Shown here: positions 1 to 5,841 of the stretch, in pieces
Position numbering within the stretch: position 1 is the stretch's first letter
Layout: each line of letters starts with the position of its first letter
From: Treponema sp.
Lineage (GTDB): Bacteria > Spirochaetota > Spirochaetia > Treponematales > Breznakiellaceae
Reading direction: 5' to 3'
Assembly: GCA_031273185.1 (NCBI GenBank)
Contig: JAISSG010000105.1
Span: 1 to 10,621 of the forward strand
Length of the DNA stretch: 10,621 nt
Program-made: the position numbers and the translations under genes
Notes under the pieces: model-generated
The model's database searches: none
Seen by the model: the letters and a program-made list of their open reading frames with translations, nothing else
What the model was told of the DNA's origin: nothing

Positions 1-1765
1 CGACTGCGTCAAGGTTTTCGGCGGCGGCTAGATCGATGAAGGCATCGGTGTCGGTGGCGGCGACGACTACTGCCATGCGTTCCTGTGACTCGGAGATTGC
101 CAGTTCCACGCCGTCCAAGCCGGCGTATTTTTTGGGGACTTTGTCCAGATCGATGTCGAGGCCGGCGGCAAGTTCACCAACAGCGACCGAAACGCCGCCT
201 GCGCCAAAGTCGTTGCAGCGCTTGATGAGCCGGGGCGCTTGCGGGTTGCGGAACAGCCGCTGGTGTTTGCGTTCTTCTACGGCGTTGCCTTTCTGCACTT
301 CTGCCCCGGCGGTCTGCACCGATTCGCCGGTGTGCGCTTTGGACGATCCGGTTGCGCCGCCAATGCCGTCCCTGCCGGTTTTGCCGCCGACGAGGATCAC
401 CAGGTCGCCGGGTTCGGGTTCTTCGCGGCGCACCCATGCTTCGGGGACGGCGGCGATCACCGCGCCCAGTTCCATGCGCTTTGCCAGAAAACCGCTGTGG
501 TAAAATTCGGCGACCTGTCCGGTGGGAAGCCCAATCTGGTTACCGTATGACGAATAACCGGCGGCGGCTTCGCGGGCGATTTTTATCTGGGGTAGTCTTC
601 CCGGCAGGGTTTCGCCGAGGCTTACCCGTGGATCGCCGCCGCCGGTAACCCGCATCGCCTGATGGACGAAGGCACGTCCGGCAAGCGGGTCCCGTATCGC
701 GCCGCCAAGGCAGGTCGCGGCGCCGCCGAACGGTTCTATTTCGGTGGGGTGGTTGTGGGTTTCGTTTTTGAACAACAGGAGCCAGGGTTCGGATGTGCCG
801 TCGCTGAATTCGGCGGTTACTGTAACGGTACAGGCGTTAATCTCTTTTGACACGTCAACGTCGTCGGCAAGGCCGCGCTTGCGTACAATCTTCGCCCCGA
901 TCACCGCCATGTCCCATAACGAGCGGGGGCGGCTTTGGGCGGCGTCTTTTCCGTACAGTTCTTCACGGGCCGCCTCGTACATCGCAAGGGCCTTGGCGAG
1001 CGCGGGGGCAAGGTCGCCGTCGGCAATTTCGATTGTTTTAAGGGCGGTGTTGAAGGTGGTGTGGCGGCAGTGATCCGACCAGTAGGTGTCCAGCACCCGA
1101 AGCTCCGCCAGCGTGGGGTCCCGCTTTATCGATGAGAACCAGTCGCGGCAGAAGCGCAGGTCTTCAGGACTCATCGCAAGACCGTAGCTTTTGGCCAACG
1201 TCTCCAGTTCGGTGTCGTTAGCTGCAATGAAGCCCAATAGAACCGGCACATCGGCGGGAATTGGTTCGGCTTCTACAAGCGTTTCGGCTTCGATGAAGGC
1301 TGCCGCCTCCCGCGAATCGACGGGGTTGATCAGGTATTTTTTGACGGCCTCAAGCGCGGTGTCGGAGATCGGTGTGTCGCCTGATTGCAGGATGTACACG
1401 GTGGCACAGCGGATTGTCGGCCTTGTGCCGGTGACCAGCTCGGCGCACTGCTCTGCTGAATCGGCGCGCTGGCTGTACTGGCCGGGAAGGTACTCGATGG
1501 CGAAGCAGCGATCGTTGGCTTTGAGGAGGGTCGCCTCACCGGGAATAACGGTGTCGCACTGCGGTTCGGACAGGACGGCCTGTACGGCCTCGTCAAACTG
1601 GGCTTCGTCCAGACCGCCCACATCGTAGCGGTTCAACACCCGCAGGCTGATAGCCTTCAGTTCGGGGTATTGCCCCCCCAGAAAATCCGCCACATCGGAC
1701 TGGAGTCGCCGCGCCTCAACGTCGAACCCCGGCCGCTTTTCCACAAAAACCCGCCGCACCTTCAT
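1..1765 (-). CDS. purL: Phosphoribosylformylglycinamidine synthase, N-terminal part (cut by window edge)
   Basis: The minus-strand frame from the ATG at 1765 stays open for 588 codons to the left edge, so the C-terminal half lies outside. The product converts FGAR, ATP and glutamine to FGAM in cytosolic purine synthesis. Visible motifs: the PurL linker/active-site block YWSDHCRHTTF at about residues 228-238, and the ATP/metal block KNETHNHPTEIEPFGGAA at about 333-350, followed by CLGGAIRDPLAGR. A glycine-rich GGKTGRDGIGGATGSS lies at about 460-475, and NDFGAGGVSVAVGEL at about 518-532. The N-terminal extension before the YWSDHC block indicates the long single-chain form rather than the small PurL of PurSQL systems; the glutaminase domain would be in the missing part. 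No clear Shine-Dalgarno precedes the ATG. The leader holds a heptamer array and an IS3 end, and the best promoter is inside the IS remnant at 1866-1894. Family call is very secure; the exact start is fairly sure. Confidence 0.96.
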   Translation of the reverse strand, partial: MKVRRVFVEKRPGFDVEARRLQSDVADFLGGQYPELKAISLRVLNRYDVGGLDEAQFDEAVQAVLSEPQCDTVIPGEATLLKANDRCFAIEYLPGQYSQRADSAEQCAELVTGTRPTIRCATVYILQSGDTPISDTALEAVKKYLINPVDSREAAAFIEAETLVEAEPIPADVPVLLGFIAANDTELETLAKSYGLAMSPEDLRFCRDWFSSIKRDPTLAELRVLDTYWSDHCRHTTFNTALKTIEIADGDLAPALAKALAMYEAAREELYGKDAAQSRPRSLWDMAVIGAKIVRKRGLADDVDVSKEINACTVTVTAEFSDGTSEPWLLLFKNETHNHPTEIEPFGGAATCLGGAIRDPLAGRAFVHQAMRVTGGGDPRVSLGETLPGRLPQIKIAREAAAGYSSYGNQIGLPTGQVAEFYHSGFLAKRMELGAVIAAVPEAWVRREEPEPGDLVILVGGKTGRDGIGGATGSSKAHTGESVQTAGAEVQKGNAVEERKHQRLFRNPQAPRLIKRCNDFGAGGVSVAVGELAAGLDIDLDKVPKKYAGLDGVELAISESQERMAVVVAATDTDAFIDLAAAENLDAV

Positions 1766-1779
1766 AGGCAAAGTGTAGC

Positions 1780-1807
1780 GGGAAAAGGGAAAAGGGGAAA
1801 GGGAACC
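1780..1807. repeat. Heptanucleotide array 1 (purL leader)
   Basis: Four 7-bp units run gggaaaa, gggaaaa, ggggaaa, gggaacc between the purL start and the IS3 end. On the purL transcript this is a pyrimidine-rich stretch just upstream of the start codon, where a ribosome binding site would be expected. It is the same period, but not the same sequence, as the arrays at 2185, 5842, 6114 and 10508. Confidence 0.7.
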
Positions 1808-1819
1808 TCATACGGGGCA

Positions 1820-1839
1820 TGGACTTTACCCTGTTAGGT
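1820..1839. repeat. IS3-type terminal sequence, copy 1
   Basis: The 20 bp TGGACTTTACCCTGTTAGGT lie just outside the transposase stop codon. They match 18 of 20 positions with 4402-4421 in the same orientation. In both copies the inside of the element would lie toward higher coordinates, so they are two right ends and not the two ends of a single element. Confidence 0.65.
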
Positions 1840-1847
1840 ACACATCA

Positions 1848-2078
1848 TTAAGCGGCGTTGTTTAAATAATACACGTTAGGCGCAATGTAGTCAAGCGCCG
1901 AATGCAGGCGAATACGGTTGTAGTACCCCTCAATGTACATGAACACCGATTGCCTGACCTCCGCCGCAGAATGCCTGCCGCCCAGCGTTTCCATCTCGTT
2001 TTTGAGCGTCCTGAAAAACGATTCGGAGCAGGCGTTGTCCCAGCAGTTGCCCTTGCGGCTGGGGCTCTTCATTCTCAT
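1848..2078 (-). pseudogene. IS3-family transposase OrfB, C-terminal fragment
   Basis: The 76 residues match the end of an IS3-type DDE transposase (rve integrase core). SRKGNCWDNACSESFF at about residues 7-22 contains the third catalytic acid, the glutamate of SESFF. YYNRIRLHSALDYIAP at about 52-67 is the usual C-terminal signature. The first two aspartates, the HTH OrfA and the frameshift region are absent, and the sequence before MRMKSPSRKG no longer resembles a transposase. A full OrfB is about 270-300 residues, so only about a quarter remains and it cannot transpose. The stop codon lies 8 bp inside the terminal sequence, as in intact IS3 elements, so the right end is preserved while the left part was deleted. 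The ATG used is only the first in the frame and may never be a real start. Confidence 0.88.
1866..1894 (-). promoter_or_regulatory. Candidate sigma-70 promoter reading out of the IS remnant into purL
   Basis: On the minus strand a -35 box TTGACT (1889-1894) and a -10 box TATTAT (1866-1871) are spaced by exactly 17 bp, each matching consensus at 5 of 6 positions. It lies within the last codons of the transposase fragment. Transcription would start near 1859 and run through the IS end and the heptamer array into purL, giving a leader of about 95 nt. No better promoter is visible between here and the purL ATG. Activity is inferred. Confidence 0.5.
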
Positions 2079-2184
2079 TTGCGATCTCCCGGACCAATAT
2101 GAGGCGCGAACCGCAGCCTTCCCCTGTCGATACTTTCTCCAGGTTATACATCATTTACCGACCTTGGTTAACTTTTTATCATTT

Positions 2185-2233
2185 CCCATTCCTCACTCCC
2201 CATTCCCCACTCCCCATTCCTCCTTCCTCATTC
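2185..2233. repeat. Heptanucleotide array 2 (downstream of the FGE gene)
   Basis: Seven uninterrupted 7-bp units follow the pattern cYcaYtc (cccattc, ctcactc, cccattc, cccactc, cccattc, ctccttc, ctcattc). The array starts 7 bp beyond the stop codon of the double FGE gene, so it lies in its 3' untranslated region. No hairpin terminator was seen between that stop and the IS remnant. Confidence 0.75.
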
Positions 2234-2239
2234 CCTAAC

Positions 2240-4267
2240 TCAGGGGCGAACCAGCCGGAAACCGAAGTAGCTGAGCCTGTAGCCCGGGAGGCTGTAGTAC
2301 CGCCAGGCTGAACGGAGGTACTGCCCGCTGCCGTACCACGACCCGCCACGAGACACCCGGTAGGAGCCAGAAACGGGCCCGGACGGGTCGGCCTGCGCCG
2401 CGCTCGGATACGCGCCGTACCAGTCCCAGCACCACTCCAGCACGTTCCCGTGCATGTCGTGCAGGCCCCACGCATTGGTGGGCTTTTGCCCAACCTCATG
2501 CGTCTTGCTCCCGCTGTTGGAACTATACCACCCCGTATCGTCGCTTATGCTCGCCCCGGTATTGTACGCGGTCGTCGTCCCCGCACGGCAGGCGTACTCC
2601 CACTGCGCCTCCGTCGGCAGCCGGTACCCGTTGGAACCAGAAACTACCTGGACGGTGCTCCCATTTATGCTGTACGCCGGGCTCAGGCCCTCCCACTTGC
2701 TCAGCCTGTTGCAGAACTCCACCGCGTCATACCAGCTTACATTCTCCACCGGGTGCCTGTTCTGGTTTTCTCCTGCGGTCACGCCTGTGGTAAAGCTACT
2801 GGGGTTTGTTCTCATCATCACCTGGTACTGCTCCTGCGTTACCTGGTACTTGCCCATCCGAAAGGCGCTGAGCGTTACCCTATGCTGGGTCTCATCGCTC
2901 CCTCGGTATGGCTCGCCCGCGGGGCTGCCCATCATGAATTTCCCGCCCGGAATCAGCACCATCTCCACAAACGACCGCTCGGTCTGCGGGAACGCCGCAG
3001 TTGCCACGCCGGAATTCGCGGCGTTGCTGGCACTTGTCGCTTCTTCCACCGTGCAGGGGCGAACCAGCCGGAAACCGACGTTGTGGCCCCTGAGGCTCGG
3101 GAAGATGAGGCCCCGCCAGCCTGAACGGAGGTCCTGCCCGTAGCTGAGCCACGACCCGCCACGCCACACCCGGTTGCAGCCAGAAACCGGGCCAGCCGGG
3201 TCACTCTGCGCACCGCTCGGATACGCGCCATACCAGTCCCAGCACCATTCCAACACGTTCCCGTGCATATCATACAGGCCCCACGCGTTCGCGGGCTTCT
3301 TTCCTACCTCATGTGTCTCGTCCCCGCTGTTGCTGGAATACCACCCCGTATCGTTTGTTATGTTTGCCCCGGTGTTGTACGCGGTTGTCGTACCAGCACG
3401 GCAGGCGTACTCCCACTGCGCCTCCGTCGGCAGGCGGTACCCGGTGGCGCCGGGGACTATCTGGGCAGCGTCCCACGTCGCATAGTTTGCATGGGTCGTG
3501 CTCGTCGGCACGGCTCCCCACGCTGCCGGGTCGGTGCTGCCGTCTATGCGGTACGCCGGGCTTAATCCTTCCTTTATGCTCAGCTTGTTGCAGAATACCA
3601 GCGCGTCATACCATCTTACATTCTCCACCGGGCGCCTGTTCTGGCTTTCTCCTGCGGTCGCGCCTGTGGTAAAGTGACTGGGGTTAGTCCCCATCACCGC
3701 CTCGTACTGCCCCTGCGTCACCTGGTACTTGCCCATCCGAAAGGCGCTGAGCGTTACCGAATGCTTGGTCTCATCGTCTCTCCGATTCGGCTCGCTCGCG
3801 GGGCTGCCCATCATGAAAGTCCCGGCGGGAATCGGCACCATCTCCATAAACGACCGCTCGGTCTGCGGGAACGCCTCGGTTGCCACGCCGGAATTCGCGG
3901 CGCTGTCGGAAAAAGCTGTAACAGGCGCGGCTGTTTGCTGAACGGTCGCGGATACCGTTACGGTCTTGTCGCCGCGCAGTACCAGCGCAAGGGCGTTTAC
4001 TATGCCAGCCGCTGTTTCCGATTTAAGGTCGTGGTCTTCCTCAAGGTCTCTGATAAGCGCCTTCTTGCACGGCTCAAGTTCGTCCGCGCCGTCAATCACT
4101 CTCGCCATACCATCTTCAACTGCCTGCAGGATAAGGCGGATCTCTTTCTTGTACTCGCCCTTTGCATAGTCCTTCAGAAACGCCTTGCACGTTTTCGCGT
4201 CTGTCAGGGCGGCGTTCCCTTGTTCCGCTACGAGTTGCTTTAGGATGTTGATAAAGCCGCTATCCAT
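2240..4267 (-). CDS. Double FGE/SUMF1-domain protein, probable DGR-diversified lectin-fold protein
   Basis: This 675-aa protein has a helical N-terminal domain (about 1-100), a short Ala/Thr-rich linker and two FGE-sulfatase (SUMF1, C-type-lectin-fold) modules at about 125-404 and 417-675. Each module shows MVxIPxGxFMMGSP, the MGKYQVTQxQY block, RLPTEAQWEYACRAGT, NAWGLxDMHGNVLEWCWDWYG and a terminal RGGSW...GFRLVRP. The two modules are near-identical duplicates. Module 1 has an extra stretch of about 20 residues before GYRLP. True FGEs carry catalytic cysteines soon after GGS(F/W); here those positions are LSYGQDL and YGSGQYL, so sulfatase-activating activity is unlikely and ligand binding is inferred. 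No signal peptide was seen. The start at 4267 was chosen because AAGGAG lies at 4275-4280; an in-frame ATG at 4357 lacks this and would overlap the 38-aa ORF. The module ends differ in the pattern expected of DGR variable regions. Confidence 0.9.
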   Translation of the reverse strand: MDSGFINILKQLVAEQGNAALTDAKTCKAFLKDYAKGEYKKEIRLILQAVEDGMARVIDGADELEPCKKALIRDLEEDHDLKSETAAGIVNALALVLRGDKTVTVSATVQQTAAPVTAFSDSAANSGVATEAFPQTERSFMEMVPIPAGTFMMGSPASEPNRRDDETKHSVTLSAFRMGKYQVTQGQYEAVMGTNPSHFTTGATAGESQNRRPVENVRWYDALVFCNKLSIKEGLSPAYRIDGSTDPAAWGAVPTSTTHANYATWDAAQIVPGATGYRLPTEAQWEYACRAGTTTAYNTGANITNDTGWYSSNSGDETHEVGKKPANAWGLYDMHGNVLEWCWDWYGAYPSGAQSDPAGPVSGCNRVWRGGSWLSYGQDLRSGWRGLIFPSLRGHNVGFRLVRPCTVEEATSASNAANSGVATAAFPQTERSFVEMVLIPGGKFMMGSPAGEPYRGSDETQHRVTLSAFRMGKYQVTQEQYQVMMRTNPSSFTTGVTAGENQNRHPVENVSWYDAVEFCNRLSKWEGLSPAYSINGSTVQVVSGSNGYRLPTEAQWEYACRAGTTTAYNTGASISDDTGWYSSNSGSKTHEVGQKPTNAWGLHDMHGNVLEWCWDWYGAYPSAAQADPSGPVSGSYRVSRGGSWYGSGQYLRSAWRYYSLPGYRLSYFGFRLVRP
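2241..2374 (-). repeat. Putative DGR variable region VR2 (C-terminal)
   Basis: This 134-bp block encodes residues 632-675 and matches VR1 (3054-3187) without gaps. The 26 mismatches fall in 18 codons, 17 of which end in C in both copies and differ only at bases 1 and 2. Unchanged anchors include CGTGGCGGGTCGTGG, CTCCGTTCA and the terminal GGTTTCCGGCTGGTTCGCCC. Variable codons here are TAC, GGC, AGC, CTC, TTC and similar, all reachable from AAC by changing adenines. It ends at the gene's stop codon, the usual place for a DGR variable region. Confidence 0.8.
3054..3187 (-). repeat. Putative DGR variable region VR1 (internal)
   Basis: This is the counterpart of VR2 at the end of the first FGE module, encoding residues 361-404, and translation continues into the linker. 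Variable codons here include CTC, AGC, TAC, GAC, GGC, ATC, TTC, CAC, AAC and GTC. The only third-position mismatch with VR2 is one codon (TGG here, TCT there) next to the RGGSW anchor. The block begins at GTTTCTGGC; immediately upstream of that the modules again differ freely at third positions. The 3' anchor of 23 bp (3054-3076) is identical to 2241-2263. Confidence 0.75.
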
Positions 4268-4376
4268 GCTTGGGCTCCTTAAAACGCAAGGCGGAAATAC
4301 GCCTGGGTTCGCAGAGAACCGTCTCGCCGTGCCGTGCGGCATTTTCTTTGATGGCATTCACTAAGCTGTTATTCAT
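4260..4376 (-). CDS. 38-aa ORF resembling the N-terminus of the FGE protein (truncated paralogue)
   Basis: The ORF starts at ATG 4376 behind a strong AAGGAGG (4381-4387, 4 nt away), ends in TAG at 4260, and overlaps the FGE start codon at 4267, so the two would be translationally coupled. Its sequence, MNNSLVNAIKENAARHG then ETVLCEPRRISALRF, aligns without gaps to the first 32 residues of the FGE protein (MDSGFINILKQLVAEQG then NAALTDAKTCKAFLK). The shared pattern is M--- hydrophobic-hydrophobic-N-hydrophobic, K at 10, A at 14, G at 17, L at 21 and A at 29. The natural reading is a relic of a tandem paralogue that lost everything after its first helices, leaving its ribosome binding site ahead of the surviving gene. 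Alternatively it is a short leader peptide that sets FGE translation. Whether it has any function of its own is unknown. Confidence 0.5.
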   Translation of the reverse strand: MNNSLVNAIKENAARHGETVLCEPRRISALRFKEPKHG

Positions 4377-4401
4377 TGGGCCTCCTTATCATGCATGCCT
4401 C

Positions 4402-4421
4402 TGTACTTTACCCCGTTAGGT
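4402..4421. repeat. IS3-type terminal sequence, copy 2 (solo end)
   Basis: TGTACTTTACCCCGTTAGGT matches the IS3 end at 1820-1839 at 18 of 20 positions and is closer to the typical IS3-family start TGTACT..CCCC. No transposase sequence lies beside it: the TPR gene stop is only 20 bp away on the inner side and the FGE operon leader lies on the other. It is therefore either a solo end left after deletion or a tiny derivative element. Confidence 0.55.
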
Positions 4422-4441
4422 GATTAAATCGGCAACCCTCG

Positions 4442-5491
4442 CTATAATCCAAAACGAGCGGGCAAGCTTTTTTTAAACGCATCCAATATCACTTGAGATT
4501 CATAATGTGCTTGCTCTTTTTCATCTGGTATGGCCATTTCCTCGCCTGCTGTAAAACTGATGGTACGTAGCGTAAAATAACAATCTGCCGCCCTGTGTGC
4601 CAATTCACTAATACGGGAATCGTTAGGGTACTCCTCCCTTAATTCCCGTATCCGCGTGCTGCCTATTTTGCCAATCTCGATAAATTCCATAGTCTCGGCT
4701 TCTATTCCTGCCATGTTGGCAATTAGCTCGGCAACGGTCAGGCTCTGCATAAATTTTCGCAGATGGTTTACAAGTGACGCTACACCTATCCTCCCGTCCC
4801 CAATCTTTTTTTCCAGGTCGTCTATCACCGCTTCGATTGCGGCAATTTCGTCGCTAACCGGCATGGATGCTTTTCCTGGAATGGGCTTGCTCGGGAACAC
4901 GATTGGTTTTAAACTTTTGATTCGGTCCACAAGTATGTCAACATACTGCCTCGCAAGAGGATGTTTCGAATCGATCCGCCACGCGGTTTCGTAATCCCTG
5001 CCAGCCCGGTCAAGGTTGCCCTTGCCAGCATAAGCACCACTACGCCTGTAATACGCGGACACATCATTGGGGGCAAGCCTGATCGCTTCGTTATAGTCCG
5101 CTATTGCCCGGTCATAGTCACCCTTAGCGTCAAACGCCTCGCCTCGGTTGTTATACAGCATCGCATTATTGGGGGCAAGCCTGATCGCCTTGGTATAGTC
5201 CTCTATTGCCCGGTCATAGTCATCTTTGTTGCGATATACAATGCCGCGCTCATTATACGCATGTCCATCATTGGGATCAAGCCGAATTGCATGGTTGCAA
5301 TCCGCAATAGCCCGATCAAGGTCGCCTTTATGAGCATACGCAAAACCGCATCTGCTATACGCCTTTGCATATTGGGGGTTCAGCTTGATTGCTTCGGTGT
5401 ACGACTCGATTGCCCGGTCATAGTCGCCTTGGTGAAAATAATAGTTACCCTGTTTGAGGTGTTCCCTTGCCCCTTCCTCATCCCTTGCCAT
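4442..5491 (-). CDS. Tetratricopeptide-repeat protein with an unassigned C-terminal domain
   Basis: The 349-aa product has five regular 34-residue TPRs at about 8-41, 42-75, 76-109, 110-143 and 144-177, with the pattern G-x-x-Y-x-x-K-G-D-Y-D-R-A-I-x-D-Y-x-x-A-I-R-L-x-P-N. The repeats are very alike (DYDRAI in three, LDRAI/LDRAG in two), which suggests recent internal duplication. Residues 180-349 are charged and helical, with no signature I recognise. There is no signal peptide or membrane segment, so a cytosolic protein-protein scaffold is likely. The start at 5491 follows AAGGGGGA about 9 nt upstream. The gene begins 18 bp after the small lipoprotein, in the same direction, so the two are probably co-transcribed from the promoter near 5806-5833. 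TPR assignment is certain; partner and pathway are unknown. Confidence 0.92.
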   Translation of the reverse strand: MARDEEGAREHLKQGNYYFHQGDYDRAIESYTEAIKLNPQYAKAYSRCGFAYAHKGDLDRAIADCNHAIRLDPNDGHAYNERGIVYRNKDDYDRAIEDYTKAIRLAPNNAMLYNNRGEAFDAKGDYDRAIADYNEAIRLAPNDVSAYYRRSGAYAGKGNLDRAGRDYETAWRIDSKHPLARQYVDILVDRIKSLKPIVFPSKPIPGKASMPVSDEIAAIEAVIDDLEKKIGDGRIGVASLVNHLRKFMQSLTVAELIANMAGIEAETMEFIEIGKIGSTRIRELREEYPNDSRISELAHRAADCYFTLRTISFTAGEEMAIPDEKEQAHYESQVILDAFKKSLPARFGL

Positions 5492-5509
5492 TTTCAGTTC
5501 CCCCTTTGC

Positions 5510-5671
5510 CTAACAGATTGGTGCGCCAAAAACCGGTGCCTGGTACCCGGTGCCATCCTCGAAATTGCATATCCGGATAAGGCCGCTATATATGCCGCCA
5601 CCGGGCGAGGGGCAGGCGGTGAAGCCCAGCGCGGCAAGCGCCAGGGCCGCCGCGATTGTACGTGTGTTCAT
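5510..5671 (-). CDS. Small lipoprotein, 53 aa
   Basis: The start at ATG 5671 is supported by AAAGGAG (5678-5684), 6 nt upstream. The first 19 residues form a short signal peptide (MNTRTIAAALALAALGFTA), followed by Cys20. The lipobox GFTAC has Phe at -3, which is outside the enterobacterial rule but within the relaxed spirochaete pattern. The mature part is only 34 residues, PSPGGGIYSGLIRI then CNFEDGTGYQAPVFGAPIC, with two further cysteines. I recognise no family. The frame remains open upstream through the repeat array to 6112, but that extension encodes period-7 low-complexity leucine/serine/phenylalanine, has no comparable ribosome site and would bury the lipobox, so it was not used. The TPR gene follows 18 bp later. 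Existence as a gene is likely on signal and ribosome-site evidence; function is unknown. Confidence 0.7.
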   Translation of the reverse strand: MNTRTIAAALALAALGFTACPSPGGGIYSGLIRICNFEDGTGYQAPVFGAPIC

Positions 5672-5798
5672 GGAACTCTCCTTTGGTTGTAAGATGCTTG
5701 GGAAACTGATGCCGGATAGGGAAAGACAACCAGGCATGGAGCGTGGAGCCAGAGACCTGTTGTTGTAGCGACGTTGTGTCCGCACCGTTATCCCCCCT

Positions 5799-5818
5799 AG
5801 CAGAATACTATCTGCTAC
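5799..5818. promoter_or_regulatory. Perfect 7-bp palindrome around the -10 box
   Basis: TAGCAGA and TCTGCTA flank the 6-nt loop atacta, giving a perfect 7-bp stem. The loop is exactly the -10 hexamer of the minus-strand promoter candidate. A dyad centred on a -10 box is a typical place for a repressor operator. No uridine run follows on either strand, so it is not an intrinsic terminator. Confidence 0.5.
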
Positions 5819-5833
5819 AGGCTTATTTTGCAA
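5806..5833 (-). promoter_or_regulatory. Candidate sigma-70 promoter for the lipoprotein-TPR pair
   Basis: On the minus strand TTGCAA (5828-5833) and TAGTAT (5806-5811) are spaced by 17 bp, each matching consensus at 4 of 6 positions. Transcription would begin near 5799, giving a leader of about 130 nt before the lipoprotein ATG. The heptamer array begins 9 bp upstream of the -35 box. Confidence 0.45.
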
Positions 5834-5841
5834 GAGGGGAA

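Larger units (their letters stand above)
1820..2090 (-). mobile_element. IS3-family element remnant (right end)
   Basis: This stretch holds the 3' end of an IS3-type transposase and a terminal sequence starting TGGACTTTACCCTGTTAGGT at 1820-1839. IS3-family ends typically begin TG and carry a run like ACT..CCCC, which this matches. The matching left end and the first two thirds of the element are not present in the window. The upper boundary near 2090 is where recognisable transposase homology stops and is approximate; 2091-2184 has no recognisable content and may be further eroded IS sequence. No target-site duplication could be identified because only one end remains. Confidence 0.7.

Noticed and set aside
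2091..2184. Possible extra coding sequence upstream of the transposase fragment
   Set aside because: The frames here show no homology I recognise and no ribosome site with a sensible start; probably eroded IS or intergenic sequence.
2241..3187. Plain gene conversion as explanation for the similar module ends
   Set aside because: Conversion would make all codon positions alike; here 25 substitutions persist at positions 1 and 2 while third positions are frozen.
2450..3672. Plus-strand frames of 100-229 codons opposite the FGE gene, some duplicated
   Set aside because: They repeat only because the FGE modules beneath are duplicated; no independent coding signature or ribosome site was seen.
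4268..4357. N-terminal extension of the FGE protein to ATG 4357
   Set aside because: No ribosome site; it overlaps the 38-aa ORF in another frame, whereas 4267 has AAGGAG at ideal spacing and begins the domain shared with that ORF.
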